DNA of 23,198 nucleotides, from contig JAIBHM010000009.1 of assembly GCA_020028535.1 (NCBI GenBank), positions 1 through 23,198 on the forward strand. Reading direction: 5' to 3'. Positions 1 through 7,573 of the stretch are shown one piece after another (position 1 is the stretch's first letter; every line of letters begins with the position of its first letter). Under the pieces are notes generated by a model, which saw only the letters and a list, made by a program, of their open reading frames with translations, was not told the DNA's origin and ran no database searches. A program made the translations under genes and the position numbers. Source of the DNA: Armatimonadota bacterium. GTDB lineage: Bacteria > Sysuimicrobiota > Sysuimicrobiia > Sysuimicrobiales > Kaftiobacteriaceae.

Positions 1-114
1 CTCGGACGCGAGGTGGTGAAGATCGATACGGCAGATGTCGGAGCGTGGCTGCGGATTCAGCTTGACCGGGGAGGTAAACGCGAAAGGCGGGATAAACCCG
101 CCTCTTCTGGCTGA
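1..114 (+). CDS. 3' end of an unidentified gene (partial, 37 codons)
   Basis: Frame 1 is open from the first base to a TGA at 112-114 and reads LGREVVKIDTADVGAWLRIQ followed by a short basic, polar tail. The first 20 residues look like folded protein with alternating hydrophobic positions, and the tail (DRGGKRERRDKPASSG) looks like a natural C-terminus. A rho-independent terminator follows about 110 bases later, which fits the end of a transcription unit. I do not recognise the family. With only 37 codons the frame could be open by chance in GC-rich DNA. The sequence upstream of the window would settle it. Confidence 0.4.
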   Translation, partial: LGREVVKIDTADVGAWLRIQLDRGGKRERRDKPASSG

Positions 115-221
115 GCCCCTTCCGGCAGGCTGGTTATCGCGTCCGTCCCCGGCGATTCCATTCATCGAACCACGGGACGGCGTCAACTTCGACCTACCCC
201 CCACCATTAGGATGAACTGGC

Positions 222-261
222 GGGGCGGCCGGGCTCAGAGATGGCCGCCTTCAGCTTTTTC
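222..261 (+). terminator. Rho-independent terminator before the Roadblock gene
   Basis: The arm GGCGGCC (224-230) pairs perfectly with GGCCGCC (243-249), and a run of five T lies at 256-260. It sits between the TGA at 112-114 and the start of the Roadblock gene at 363, so it probably ends the upstream transcript. The 12-base loop and the 6-base gap before the T run make it moderate rather than strong. Confidence 0.5.
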
Positions 262-362
262 CCATCCTGCCCGGGTCGAACCGAGACCCCCCGGCGGGGG
301 TGTGGTACGAAACTTGCTCTTTTGCAGCATGTAAGGTTGAGGGAAGGACGGCAGAACCCGTG

Positions 363-1388
363 ATGCACGCAGTAGACGAGAAGGAAGCCAGGGAAGTCGT
401 CGCCTTTCAGGCCGTGAGGGACGATCCCAAGGCGCTGGAGCGGCTCGCCGCGCGCGGGGTCCGAAACTTCCTGCTGGCCAGCGGCGACGGGCTGCTCATC
501 GACGCCGTCACTGCCAGCAAGACCCTCGATCTCGACGAGGTCGCCGCACACGCCGCCACGGCCCTCAACTCGATCCGGACCAAGACCGATGCCCTGAGCA
601 TGGGCGCCATGAAGGGGATCGTGGTGGAGTTCAGCAGCGGCGAGTCGGTGATCCTCGACCCCATGGGCGATGATGCTATGGCTGTCTACCTATCGGAATC
701 GGCGGATGGCCTCGCCCAGCTTGCCCAAGAGTTTCCACACATGTCGGACGTGGCCACTGCAGGGCACGAGTTCCTCAAGCATCGGGCGGCTGCTGCTCCC
801 ACACCGGCCCCAGCCAAAGTAGCACCGGAGACGAATGGAGCCGAGGCCTCAGTGATTCATATCGAACCCACGCGGCCTCGACAGCCGTCGCGCCCATACG
901 TCATCCCGGCACGGGGGCCGTCAACAATGAATGGGGCGGCAGCGGCGACACCCACTCCGGTACCGACTGTGCCCGCTCCTGCATCGATGACCGCAGGCAA
1001 TCGGCTCATCTTGCGAAGCGCGGATCTGGAAACCGTGGGCTTCACGGCCACGGCCGTCGTGGAGCTGGTTCTCGGCGATCGGGAGGCGGTGGGGAGGGCG
1101 GTAGGGCGAAACGTACCCGACCAGTACCTCGCGCTGGCAGCGGAGGCGACGATCCGGGCGGTGACGGAGTTCCTGCCCGCAGGCTATGCGGTGGTGCTGC
1201 AGAATATCCAGCCGGTGTCGTCGGCCACTGAGGTAGCGGTGTGGGCAAACATCATGTTCATCTCGCCAAAGGATGAGCAACTGCTGCCGGGGATCGCTCG
1301 ATTGGACAGCCAGCCGACACTCTCCGCAGCGAAGACGGTGCTCAGCGCCATCAACCGGCGGCTCGAGCTCGCGCTCGCCGCAGAATAG
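363..1388 (+). CDS. Roadblock/LC7 domain protein with a C-terminal LeuA-regulatory-like domain
   Basis: A 341-residue soluble protein in three parts. Residues about 30-125 have the length and pattern of a Roadblock/LC7 (MglB-like) domain: a strand ending in a glycine turn (LLASGDGLLIDA), a long helix, then paired strands (KGIVVEFSSGESVIL) and a final helix. Residues about 142-212 are a Pro/Ala/Thr-rich linker. Residues about 225-338 alternate strands and helices in a way that resembles the LeuA dimer/regulatory domain (VVELVLGDREAVGRAVG, a long Ala-rich helix, and a terminal SAAKTVLSAINRRL helix). Roadblock domains usually dimerise and regulate small GTPases; none is visible here. No signal peptide or membrane segment is present. 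ATG 363 was chosen because the residues upstream look non-coding; an in-frame GTG lies just before it at 360. The Roadblock call is fairly safe, the C-terminal call is inference. Confidence 0.75.
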   Translation: MHAVDEKEAREVVAFQAVRDDPKALERLAARGVRNFLLASGDGLLIDAVTASKTLDLDEVAAHAATALNSIRTKTDALSMGAMKGIVVEFSSGESVILDPMGDDAMAVYLSESADGLAQLAQEFPHMSDVATAGHEFLKHRAAAAPTPAPAKVAPETNGAEASVIHIEPTRPRQPSRPYVIPARGPSTMNGAAAATPTPVPTVPAPASMTAGNRLILRSADLETVGFTATAVVELVLGDREAVGRAVGRNVPDQYLALAAEATIRAVTEFLPAGYAVVLQNIQPVSSATEVAVWANIMFISPKDEQLLPGIARLDSQPTLSAAKTVLSAINRRLELALAAE

Positions 1389-1405
1389 CGAACATACGCA
1401 GGTGA

Positions 1406-1446
1406 GGGGAGGACGGCTGAGCAAGCCGCCCTCCCTGTCGCTTTTC
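1406..1446. terminator. Hairpin terminator between convergent genes
   Basis: GGGGAGG-A-CGGCT (1406-1418) pairs with AGCCG-C-CCTCCCT (1424-1436) with one mismatch and a 5-base loop, followed by CTGTCGCTTTT. It lies 18 bases after the Roadblock stop and just beyond the stop of the convergent solute-binding protein gene, so it can serve both. The T run favours the plus-strand transcript. Confidence 0.7.
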
Positions 1447-1448
1447 TG

Positions 1449-3008
1449 CTATGGCGCGGTCATCCAGGTACGCCGCAGGCCGAGGTATGAAGTATTCGGC
1501 CAGTGCTCGAATCCCCGCACGGTCCTGCGCACGGCCTCGAACTGCGTGGAGTGGTAGATGAACACCATCGGCACCGTGTCCAGCAGCCGGGCCTGCGCCT
1601 GCTCGTAGAGCCGCTTGCGCTGCCCCTCGTTGCTCACCGCGCGCGCCTGCTCGACCAGCTGATCGAACTGCGGGTCGGCATAGTTGACGAGATTCAGGCC
1701 GGCCTTGCTGTGAAAGTTGTTGTAGAGGAAGTCGTCCGGATCGCTCTGGCCGGATGTCCCCAGAATCGTGAGCACGTACTTCTTCTGGAACACCGTGGGC
1801 AGGTAGACGCTCCAGTCCGCCGCGGTGATCTTCAACCGGATTCCGATCTTGGCCAGCTGCGCCTGGATGATCTCGGCCGGTGTGCGCAGAAAGTCGTAGG
1901 TGCTCGTCACGTACAGATCGGCCTCGAAACCGTTCGGGTGGCCTGCCTCCGCCAGGAGGCGCTTCGCCCGGTCCAGGTCTACCTTGTTGTACGGGCTGCG
2001 GGTCGTGGCGAAGAAGTTGCCGGGCGGGATGGCCGTGCCGGTCGCCACGATGCCGCCCACCTCGAACAGCGCCGTGTCCACGATCTCCTTCTTGTCGGTC
2101 GCGTACGCCATCGCCTGGCGCACCTTCACGTTGTTGAACGGCGCCACCTGGTTATTGATATACAGGCTGCGGAAGTTGGCGGAGAGGCCGCCGACGACCT
2201 CGACGTTCGGGTCGGCGCGCAGCGCCTTGACCTCCGAAGACGGAACGTATTCGATCCACTGCACCGATCCCGCGCGCAGCGCTGTGGCCCGCGCCACAGC
2301 GTCCGGCAGGAAGACGAACTCGATGCGGTCGAGGTACGGGAGGCGGCGGCCGTTCGCGTCAACCTCCCAGTAGTCTCCGCTGCGCACCAGCGTGAGCCGC
2401 TGCTGCGGCGTGTAGCCGACGAAGCGGAACGGTCCGGTCCCCGTCGGGTTGGTATGCAGGTCGCCGTCCCGGGACACGACTTCCCGGGCGACGATCACGT
2501 TGAGCGAGGACGAGAGCTTGGCCAGCAGCGGGCTGAAGGGCCGCTTCAGCTTGATCACGACGGTGTTTGGCCCCGAGGCCGAGACAGTGTCCACCTCCGC
2601 AAAGTCTTGCACCCGCGGGGACTTCGTATTCGGGTCGCGGATCCGATTGATGGAGTAGACGACGTCCTCCGGCGTCATCACGCGGCCGTTGTGGAACTTC
2701 ACGCCGCGGCGGATCTGGAACGTCCAGGTAATGCCGTCCTCGGACGTCGTCCACGATTCGGCCAGTCCGGGGATGTACCGGCCCTGCGAACTGTACATCA
2801 CCAGCGTGTCATACACGTTCTCCATCATGTTGCGGGTGGCCGTGGCGGTGGACAGGTGCGGGTCCAGCCCGACCGGGTCGGTCTGCATCCCCGCCCGCAG
2901 CGTCCCACCGTAGCGTGGTCCCGGAGCCTGCGCCGCGGACGGCATGAGTATGCCGGCCACGAGCCCTCCAACAAGCAGGACAGTCAACAGTCTTCGCAAC
3001 ACGTACAT
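1449..3008 (-). CDS. Peptide-type ABC transporter substrate-binding protein (SBP_bac_5 family)
   Basis: A 519-residue exported solute-binding protein of the DppA/OppA type, which captures peptides, nickel chelates or similar ligands outside the membrane. It starts MYVLRRLLTVLLVGGLVAG and has a likely signal peptidase I site after AAQA near residue 27. No lipobox cysteine is visible, so it may not be a lipoprotein. Family hallmarks include YGGTLRAGMQTDPVGLDPH just after the signal, ITWTFQIRRGVKFHNG, TGTGPFRF and the C-terminal DTVPMVFIYH region. ATG 3008 was chosen because AGGAGG lies 11 bases upstream; the frame stays open further upstream but without exported-protein character. It is the last gene of a permease-permease-SBP operon, 26 bases after the DppC-like gene. 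The real ligand cannot be read from the sequence. Confidence 0.93.
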   Translation of the reverse strand: MYVLRRLLTVLLVGGLVAGILMPSAAQAPGPRYGGTLRAGMQTDPVGLDPHLSTATATRNMMENVYDTLVMYSSQGRYIPGLAESWTTSEDGITWTFQIRRGVKFHNGRVMTPEDVVYSINRIRDPNTKSPRVQDFAEVDTVSASGPNTVVIKLKRPFSPLLAKLSSSLNVIVAREVVSRDGDLHTNPTGTGPFRFVGYTPQQRLTLVRSGDYWEVDANGRRLPYLDRIEFVFLPDAVARATALRAGSVQWIEYVPSSEVKALRADPNVEVVGGLSANFRSLYINNQVAPFNNVKVRQAMAYATDKKEIVDTALFEVGGIVATGTAIPPGNFFATTRSPYNKVDLDRAKRLLAEAGHPNGFEADLYVTSTYDFLRTPAEIIQAQLAKIGIRLKITAADWSVYLPTVFQKKYVLTILGTSGQSDPDDFLYNNFHSKAGLNLVNYADPQFDQLVEQARAVSNEGQRKRLYEQAQARLLDTVPMVFIYHSTQFEAVRRTVRGFEHWPNTSYLGLRRTWMTAP

Positions 3009-3034
3009 CCTCCCCACTCCCTCCTGAGTCTGTC

Positions 3035-3919
3035 TTACCTTCCAGCCGCGTGCGGGTCGAACGCGTCGCGGATGGCATCCCCCAACAGGTTGAAGCCCAG
3101 CACCGTGATCGTGATCGCCATGCCCGGCCCCAGCGCCGGCCATGCGGTGAACGTCATTACAGCACGGCCTTCCGCGATCATCTGGCCCCAGGTGGGAGCC
3201 GGCGGCTGCGTGCCCAATCCGAGGAACGACAGCGCCGCTTCAGCCAGGATGGCCAGGGCGAGGCGGAGCGTGCCCTCGACAATAATGGGCGCGACGGCGT
3301 TGGGCAGGATGTGCCGGACCAGGACCCGGCCGTCCGCCGCCCCGATGACGCGCGCCGCGTCCACGTACTCCTCGTGACGGATCGAGAGCACCGCTGCGCG
3401 CGCCACGCGAGACAACGGCGCGGTGTAGACGATCGCAATCGCGAGCACGACGTTCCAGAAGCCTCCGCCCAGGAACGCGAGCAGGCCGATCGCCAGGAGA
3501 ATCGCCGGAAAGGCGAGCAGCACATCGGCGAACCGCATCACTACGGCATCAAGCCAGCCCCCGAAGAAGCCGGATACAGCGCCCACTGTCCCGCCGACCG
3601 CAAGAGCAAGACCGACCGACAGGCCCCCCACGGCGAGCGAAATACGCCCGCCGTGGAGCACACGGGTCAGCGTGTCGCGCCCGTAGATGTCGGTGCCCAG
3701 CGGATGCGCCCGGCTTGGGCCCTGCAACCGGTCAACCGGCGCGATCGCGATCGGATCATAGGCCGAGAACCACGGCGCGAGCGCCGCGCCCGCCACGACG
3801 ATCATGATGAGTACGCCCCCGATCCGCGCGCCGGGATGGCGCAGCAACCGGTGGCGCAGCCGCGACCGGGGCCGCGGGATGGGCCTACTCGTAGCGGATT
3901 CGAGGGTCAAGGAATCCAT
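3035..3919 (-). CDS. ABC transporter permease, DppC/OppC type
   Basis: A 294-residue inner-membrane permease. An N-terminal basic stretch is followed by a first membrane segment (about residues 32-50). Then comes the DppC-type loop HPLGTDIYGRDTLTRVLHGG, several more membrane segments, and the EAA loop that contacts the ATPase (EAALSFLGLGTQPPAPTWGQ). Length is normal for the family. ATG 3919 overlaps the end of the DppB-like gene by 35 bases and has no clear ribosome binding site, which suggests translational coupling. A TTG three codons later is an alternative. No ATPase gene follows in the operon, so energising subunits must come from elsewhere. Confidence 0.93.
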   Translation of the reverse strand: MDSLTLESATSRPIPRPRSRLRHRLLRHPGARIGGVLIMIVVAGAALAPWFSAYDPIAIAPVDRLQGPSRAHPLGTDIYGRDTLTRVLHGGRISLAVGGLSVGLALAVGGTVGAVSGFFGGWLDAVVMRFADVLLAFPAILLAIGLLAFLGGGFWNVVLAIAIVYTAPLSRVARAAVLSIRHEEYVDAARVIGAADGRVLVRHILPNAVAPIIVEGTLRLALAILAEAALSFLGLGTQPPAPTWGQMIAEGRAVMTFTAWPALGPGMAITITVLGFNLLGDAIRDAFDPHAAGR

Positions 3920-4883
3920 AACACACGTCGACGATCAGATTTACCAGCACGAATGCGAGCGCGATGGCGAGCACGGCGCCCTGGATCACCGGGTAGTCGC
4001 GAAGGTTGATACCCTCGAGCGCGTACCGCCCTACGCCCGGCAGGCTGAAGATCTGCTCGATGATCACCGTGCCGCCGAGCAGGGTCCCGAATTGCAGACC
4101 GACCACCGTGACAACGGGAATCAGCGCGTTCCGCATGGCATGATGGAGAATCACCCGTCCCTCGGCCAGCCCCTTCGCGCGCGCCGTCCGCACATAATGG
4201 CGGTTGAGCACTTCGAGCAGGCTGCTGCGCACGATCCGGGTAATGGCCGCGGCCAGCACAAATCCCACCGAGAGGGCCGGCAAGATCATGTGCAGGAGGT
4301 TCCCTATCAGGTTCTCGCGGGGGGCGATGTACGCCGTCGGCGGCAGCACCCCAAGCCTCAACGCGAAAAACAGGATGAGCAGAATCGCCAGCCAGAACGA
4401 TGGAATGGACAACCCCACCATGACGAACCCGGTGGCCAGGTAATCGGCCGCCCTCCCGCGTCGCACCGCGGCCAGCACACCTACGGGGACACCTACGCAC
4501 AGGGCGACGAGCAGCCCCAGCGCTGCCAGCTCGATCGTAACCGGAAATCGTCGCAGGAGCTCCCGTCCGACCGGAAGTCCCGTCCGCAGGGACTTACCGA
4601 GGTCGCCCTGCGCGACGCCTCCGAGGTATTCAGCAAACTGGACGGGAAGCGGACGGTCGAGCCCGAACAGCCGGCGCAGCTCATCGACCCGCTTGGGGGA
4701 GATGGTCGCCTCCAGCCCCACCAGCTGCGTGACGACGTCGCCGGGTACCAGCCGGATCAGCAGAAAAACCGCGAGCACGACACCAAAAACGGTCGGTACC
4801 GCCAGGGCCAGCCGGCGGGTGAGATAACTCCCCAAGAATGTCACTCCCGCGAGTTTCAGTGCGTTTTGACGACCGTGCAACAC
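3885..4883 (-). CDS. ABC transporter permease, DppB/OppB type
   Basis: Inner-membrane permease of the peptide/nickel transporter class. The N-terminal TRRLALAVPTVFGVVLAVFL and LVPGD motif, the GDLGKSLRTGLPV segment, and the EAA-loop region ending EQIFSLPGVGRYALEGI are all characteristic. The C-terminus (GFLDPRIRYE) is typical. The start is uncertain. GTG 4883 directly abuts an AGGAGG, which is too close for ideal spacing. GTG 4844 abuts a GGGAG, while TTG 4835 has GGGAG 8 bases upstream and gives a 316-residue protein beginning at the conserved LTRRLAL segment. It is the first gene of the minus-strand operon and is divergent from the exported protease gene. Confidence 0.92.
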   Translation of the reverse strand: MLHGRQNALKLAGVTFLGSYLTRRLALAVPTVFGVVLAVFLLIRLVPGDVVTQLVGLEATISPKRVDELRRLFGLDRPLPVQFAEYLGGVAQGDLGKSLRTGLPVGRELLRRFPVTIELAALGLLVALCVGVPVGVLAAVRRGRAADYLATGFVMVGLSIPSFWLAILLILFFALRLGVLPPTAYIAPRENLIGNLLHMILPALSVGFVLAAAITRIVRSSLLEVLNRHYVRTARAKGLAEGRVILHHAMRNALIPVVTVVGLQFGTLLGGTVIIEQIFSLPGVGRYALEGINLRDYPVIQGAVLAIALAFVLVNLIVDVCYGFLDPRIRYE

Positions 4884-4943
4884 CCTCCTGCTACATCGTC
4901 TGCGGGCGGAAGGTCATGCCGTTTGACCAGGAGGGCCGCGCGC

Positions 4944-4976
4944 ACGCCTCAGGCGTCCAAAACGCGGCACGTTTTG
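4944..4976. promoter_or_regulatory. Two adjacent inverted repeats between divergent genes (possible operators)
   Basis: ACGCCT-C-AGGCGT (4944-4956) is a perfect 6-base inverted repeat with a one-base centre. One base later, CAAAACG-CGGCA-CGTTTTG (4958-4976) is a perfect 7-base inverted repeat with a 5-base centre. They lie in the roughly 140-base region between the divergent dpp-type operon and the exported protease gene. Neither has a following T run, so a protein-binding role is more likely than termination. No regulator gene is adjacent and no function is proven. Confidence 0.35.
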
Positions 4977-5025
4977 TGCTAGTTGGTGGGAAGTAGGAAC
5001 CCCCTAAGGAGGGGTGACACAGGCC

Positions 5026-5805
5026 ATGCGATGCGGGCTACGGACCCACCTCGACCGGTCCCGCCGCGGAAGCCCTCGCGGTAGCGGCCTCCTGCTGCTC
5101 GCGCTTGCGATCATGGCGATGACGCCCCAGCACACCACACAGGCGGCTGGACCCGAAGCATCCATCCTGAGCGCGATCGGCCGGCTCATCGTTGATGACA
5201 GTCGAATGTGCACCGGTTTTGTCGTTCGCTCAATCAGGCGGCAGTTCGGGAGCGGGTACAGCTCTCCCGTGGTGGTGTACGAGAATTGGCTGGCCACGGC
5301 CGGGCACTGCCGTGGGGAGGAAATGATCTTCCGACAGGGTGGTACCAATCACGAGATTGTTCGCATCATTGGGTATAGCTCCGCGGACACTAGCGGGTTC
5401 GACATTATGCTCCTGGTCTTCTTCACGTATCTGCCGATTACCGCACTCGAACCCGCATTTGGGGAGTATCCGAGGATCGGCGACAAACTCATGCTGGTCG
5501 GCTACGGTCACAATGCGCTCATGATGCGGGTAGGTCCGCTCAGGGGATACGATGATCGCGGACACATGGAAATCGAGGGGTATGCCAGCGCAGGCAACAG
5601 CGGCGGGCCGGTGCTGATCGCCGGAACGCGCCGGGTCGTCGGAATTGGCATCGAGACGACGGTTGATCGCCCGCAAGGCGCATCGTCTCTCTACTGCCTC
5701 GTGGCCCCATGCGGGGTCAAGCCCCCGTACGTGGCGGCGCACATCGACCGATTCCTGGGTGTAGCCAACTTCCGCGACGCCGCTACTGCGACGACTCCCC
5801 CCTGA
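5026..5805 (+). CDS. Exported trypsin-like serine protease
   Basis: A 259-residue protein with a basic N-terminus, a hydrophobic stretch (GLLLLALAIMAM, about residues 21-32) and a small-residue region ending TTQAAG, consistent with a signal peptide. The chymotrypsin-fold triad is visible: His94 in LATAGHC, Asp126 in SGFDIMLLV and Ser192 in SAGNSGGPV. Cys62 and Cys95 are placed to form the disulfide next to the catalytic His, and Cys224 and Cys229 may form another. There is no PDZ domain, so it is unlike DegP. ATG 5026 is preferred; AAGGAGGGGTGA lies upstream with workable spacing, while in-frame GTG 5014 is almost inside that site. Substrate unknown. It is divergent from a peptide-type transporter, which makes a role in supplying peptides possible but unproven. 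Confidence 0.85.
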   Translation: MRCGLRTHLDRSRRGSPRGSGLLLLALAIMAMTPQHTTQAAGPEASILSAIGRLIVDDSRMCTGFVVRSIRRQFGSGYSSPVVVYENWLATAGHCRGEEMIFRQGGTNHEIVRIIGYSSADTSGFDIMLLVFFTYLPITALEPAFGEYPRIGDKLMLVGYGHNALMMRVGPLRGYDDRGHMEIEGYASAGNSGGPVLIAGTRRVVGIGIETTVDRPQGASSLYCLVAPCGVKPPYVAAHIDRFLGVANFRDAATATTPP

Positions 5806-5824
5806 GTGTTCCCGCCACAATCGC

Positions 5825-7507
5825 CTACCGGCACACGGCTCCCCGTGATGCGGAGGTCACCAGCCTGGCGTACTTGGCGAGAGCTCCGGTTCGGTATCGC
5901 GGCTCGGGTTTTCGCCAGCCGCGCAATCTGCCGGCCACCTGTTGAGGCGTCAGCGTCACATCCAGCCGGCGCTGCGGAATGTCGATCGCGATCATGTCTC
6001 CGTCCCGCACCACCGCCAGCGGCCCCCCGGCTGCCGCCTCGGGTGCGACGTGGCCGATCATCAGCCCTTTGGTCGCTCCAGAAAAGCGCCCGTCGGTAAT
6101 CAGCGCCACGTCCTCACCCAGCCCGGCTCCGACGATCGCGCCGGTCACCGCGAGCATCTCGCGCATGCCGGGTCCGCCTCTCGGCCCTTCGTACCGGATC
6201 ACGATCACGTCACCCCGTGTAACCCGTCCACCCACGACGGCATCAAACGCATCCTCCTCGCTCTCAAACACGCGCGCGCGGCCGCGGAATGTCTGGCGGC
6301 GCACGCCCGCGGTCTTCACGACCGCGCCATCGGGCGCGAGGTTTCCGGTGAGTATCGCCAGCGTCCCACTCGCTCCGAGTGGCGCTTCGGATGTACGAAC
6401 GACATCTTGATGCTCAGGCCGGTGGGCGTCCCGCAGGTTCTCGGCCAATGTCTTGCCGGTGACAGTCCGCGTGTCACCGTGGAGATGCCCTCCGTCGAGC
6501 AATTCACGGAGGACGACCGGCACGCCGCCGATGCGGTCCAGATCCGCCATCACGTAGCGTCCGCCCGGCCGCATGTCGGCGATGTGCGGCGTGATCCGGC
6601 TGATCCGGTCGAAGTCCTCCAGCGACAGTTTGACACCGCTCTCTTGAGCGATGGCCAGCAGATGCAGCACCGCGTTGGTCGATCCCCCCATCGCCACGAG
6701 GGCGGCGATCGAATTTTCCAGTGCGGCCCTGGTAATGATGTCACGCGGGCGGGTGCCCTCGCGCAGCAACCGGACCACAGCCTCGCCGGTTGCGCGGGAG
6801 AGCTCCGTCCGCCTCGGATCGGTCGCGGGAATCGAGGCGCCACCCGGCAGGGCCATCCCCAGGGCCTCGATGCAGGCGGCCATGGTGTTGGCCGTGTACA
6901 GGCCGCCGCAGGACCCGGCACCCGGACAGGCGGAGCATTCGAGGCGATAGAGATCTTCCGCGCTCATCTCTCCCCGCGCGTGCGCACCGACCGCTTCGAA
7001 GACATCCTGAATCGTGACGTCGCGCCCGTCGAAGCGGCCGGGCATGATTGTCCCCCCATACAAGAACACCGAGGGCACGTTCAAACGACACATCGCCAGC
7101 AGCATCCCCGGAAGGCTCTTGTCACACCCTGCGATGCCGACCAGCCCGTCGAACGCCTCCGCCAGCACCATCAACTCGACCGAATCCGCGATGACCTCCC
7201 GGCTGACCAGCGACGCCTTCATGCCTTCATGACCCATCGCGATGCCATCGCTGACGGCAATCGTGGTGAACTCGATCGGCGTGGCTCCCGCGGCCCGGAT
7301 CCCTTCCTTCACATGCTGCGCGAGGCCATGCAGGTGAAGGTTACACGGCGTCACCTCGTTCCACGATGAGGCGACGCCGATGAGCGGCCGGCGCAATTCC
7401 TCGTCGCCGAGACCGGTGGCGCGAAGCATCGCCCGATGCGGCGCGCGCTGCGGCCCCTCGGTGACGGCCATGGAGCGATGACGGATGGAGGGCATCGAAT
7501 CCGACAC
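5825..7507 (-). CDS. ilvD: Dihydroxy-acid dehydratase (IlvD/Edd family)
   Basis: A 560-residue Fe-S dehydratase that converts 2,3-dihydroxy-isovalerate and 2,3-dihydroxy-3-methylvalerate to 2-oxo acids in valine and isoleucine synthesis. The three cluster cysteines are visible: Cys55 in EVTPCN, Cys128 in GCDKS and Cys200 in GAGSCGG. Asp87 lies in AVSDGIAMGHEGM. The C-terminal domain carries ITDGRFSGATKG and HVAPEAAAGGP. Having all three cysteines, including the first, matches the [2Fe-2S] type described for many family members. GTG 7507 was chosen because GAGAGGGG lies 8 bases upstream; ATG 7495 is an alternative. Length fits true DHAD, but the family also includes sugar-acid dehydratases, and the divergent beta-hydroxyacid dehydrogenase leaves that alternative open. 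No leucine/isoleucine leader peptide or T-box is evident. Confidence 0.92.
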   Translation of the reverse strand: MSDSMPSIRHRSMAVTEGPQRAPHRAMLRATGLGDEELRRPLIGVASSWNEVTPCNLHLHGLAQHVKEGIRAAGATPIEFTTIAVSDGIAMGHEGMKASLVSREVIADSVELMVLAEAFDGLVGIAGCDKSLPGMLLAMCRLNVPSVFLYGGTIMPGRFDGRDVTIQDVFEAVGAHARGEMSAEDLYRLECSACPGAGSCGGLYTANTMAACIEALGMALPGGASIPATDPRRTELSRATGEAVVRLLREGTRPRDIITRAALENSIAALVAMGGSTNAVLHLLAIAQESGVKLSLEDFDRISRITPHIADMRPGGRYVMADLDRIGGVPVVLRELLDGGHLHGDTRTVTGKTLAENLRDAHRPEHQDVVRTSEAPLGASGTLAILTGNLAPDGAVVKTAGVRRQTFRGRARVFESEEDAFDAVVGGRVTRGDVIVIRYEGPRGGPGMREMLAVTGAIVGAGLGEDVALITDGRFSGATKGLMIGHVAPEAAAGGPLAVVRDGDMIAIDIPQRRLDVTLTPQQVAGRLRGWRKPEPRYRTGALAKYARLVTSASRGAVCR

Positions 7508-7573
7508 GGCGCATACCCCTCTCAGCAGCTCGCAGGTTGTGTCGTGCTTCTTCGCGGGTGAGGAGAGTCCTCG

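Noticed and set aside
60..150. Possible riboswitch (cyclic di-GMP-like hairpins, GGTAAACGCGAAAGG)
   Set aside because: The conserved core of the cyclic di-GMP, SAM or cobalamin classes is absent, and part of the stretch is better explained as the end of a coding frame.
262..300. tRNA T-arm-like GGTTCGA on the minus strand
   Set aside because: No acceptor, D or anticodon arm could be folded around it.
1503..3377. A 624-codon open frame on the plus strand opposite the solute-binding protein gene
   Set aside because: It is antisense to a protein with strong family signatures, its translation is rich in Arg/His/Val of low-complexity shadow type, and GC-rich codon use keeps this frame open.
5942..7369. 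A 475-codon open frame opposite ilvD
   Set aside because: Antisense to a clear dihydroxy-acid dehydratase; no family motif in its translation.
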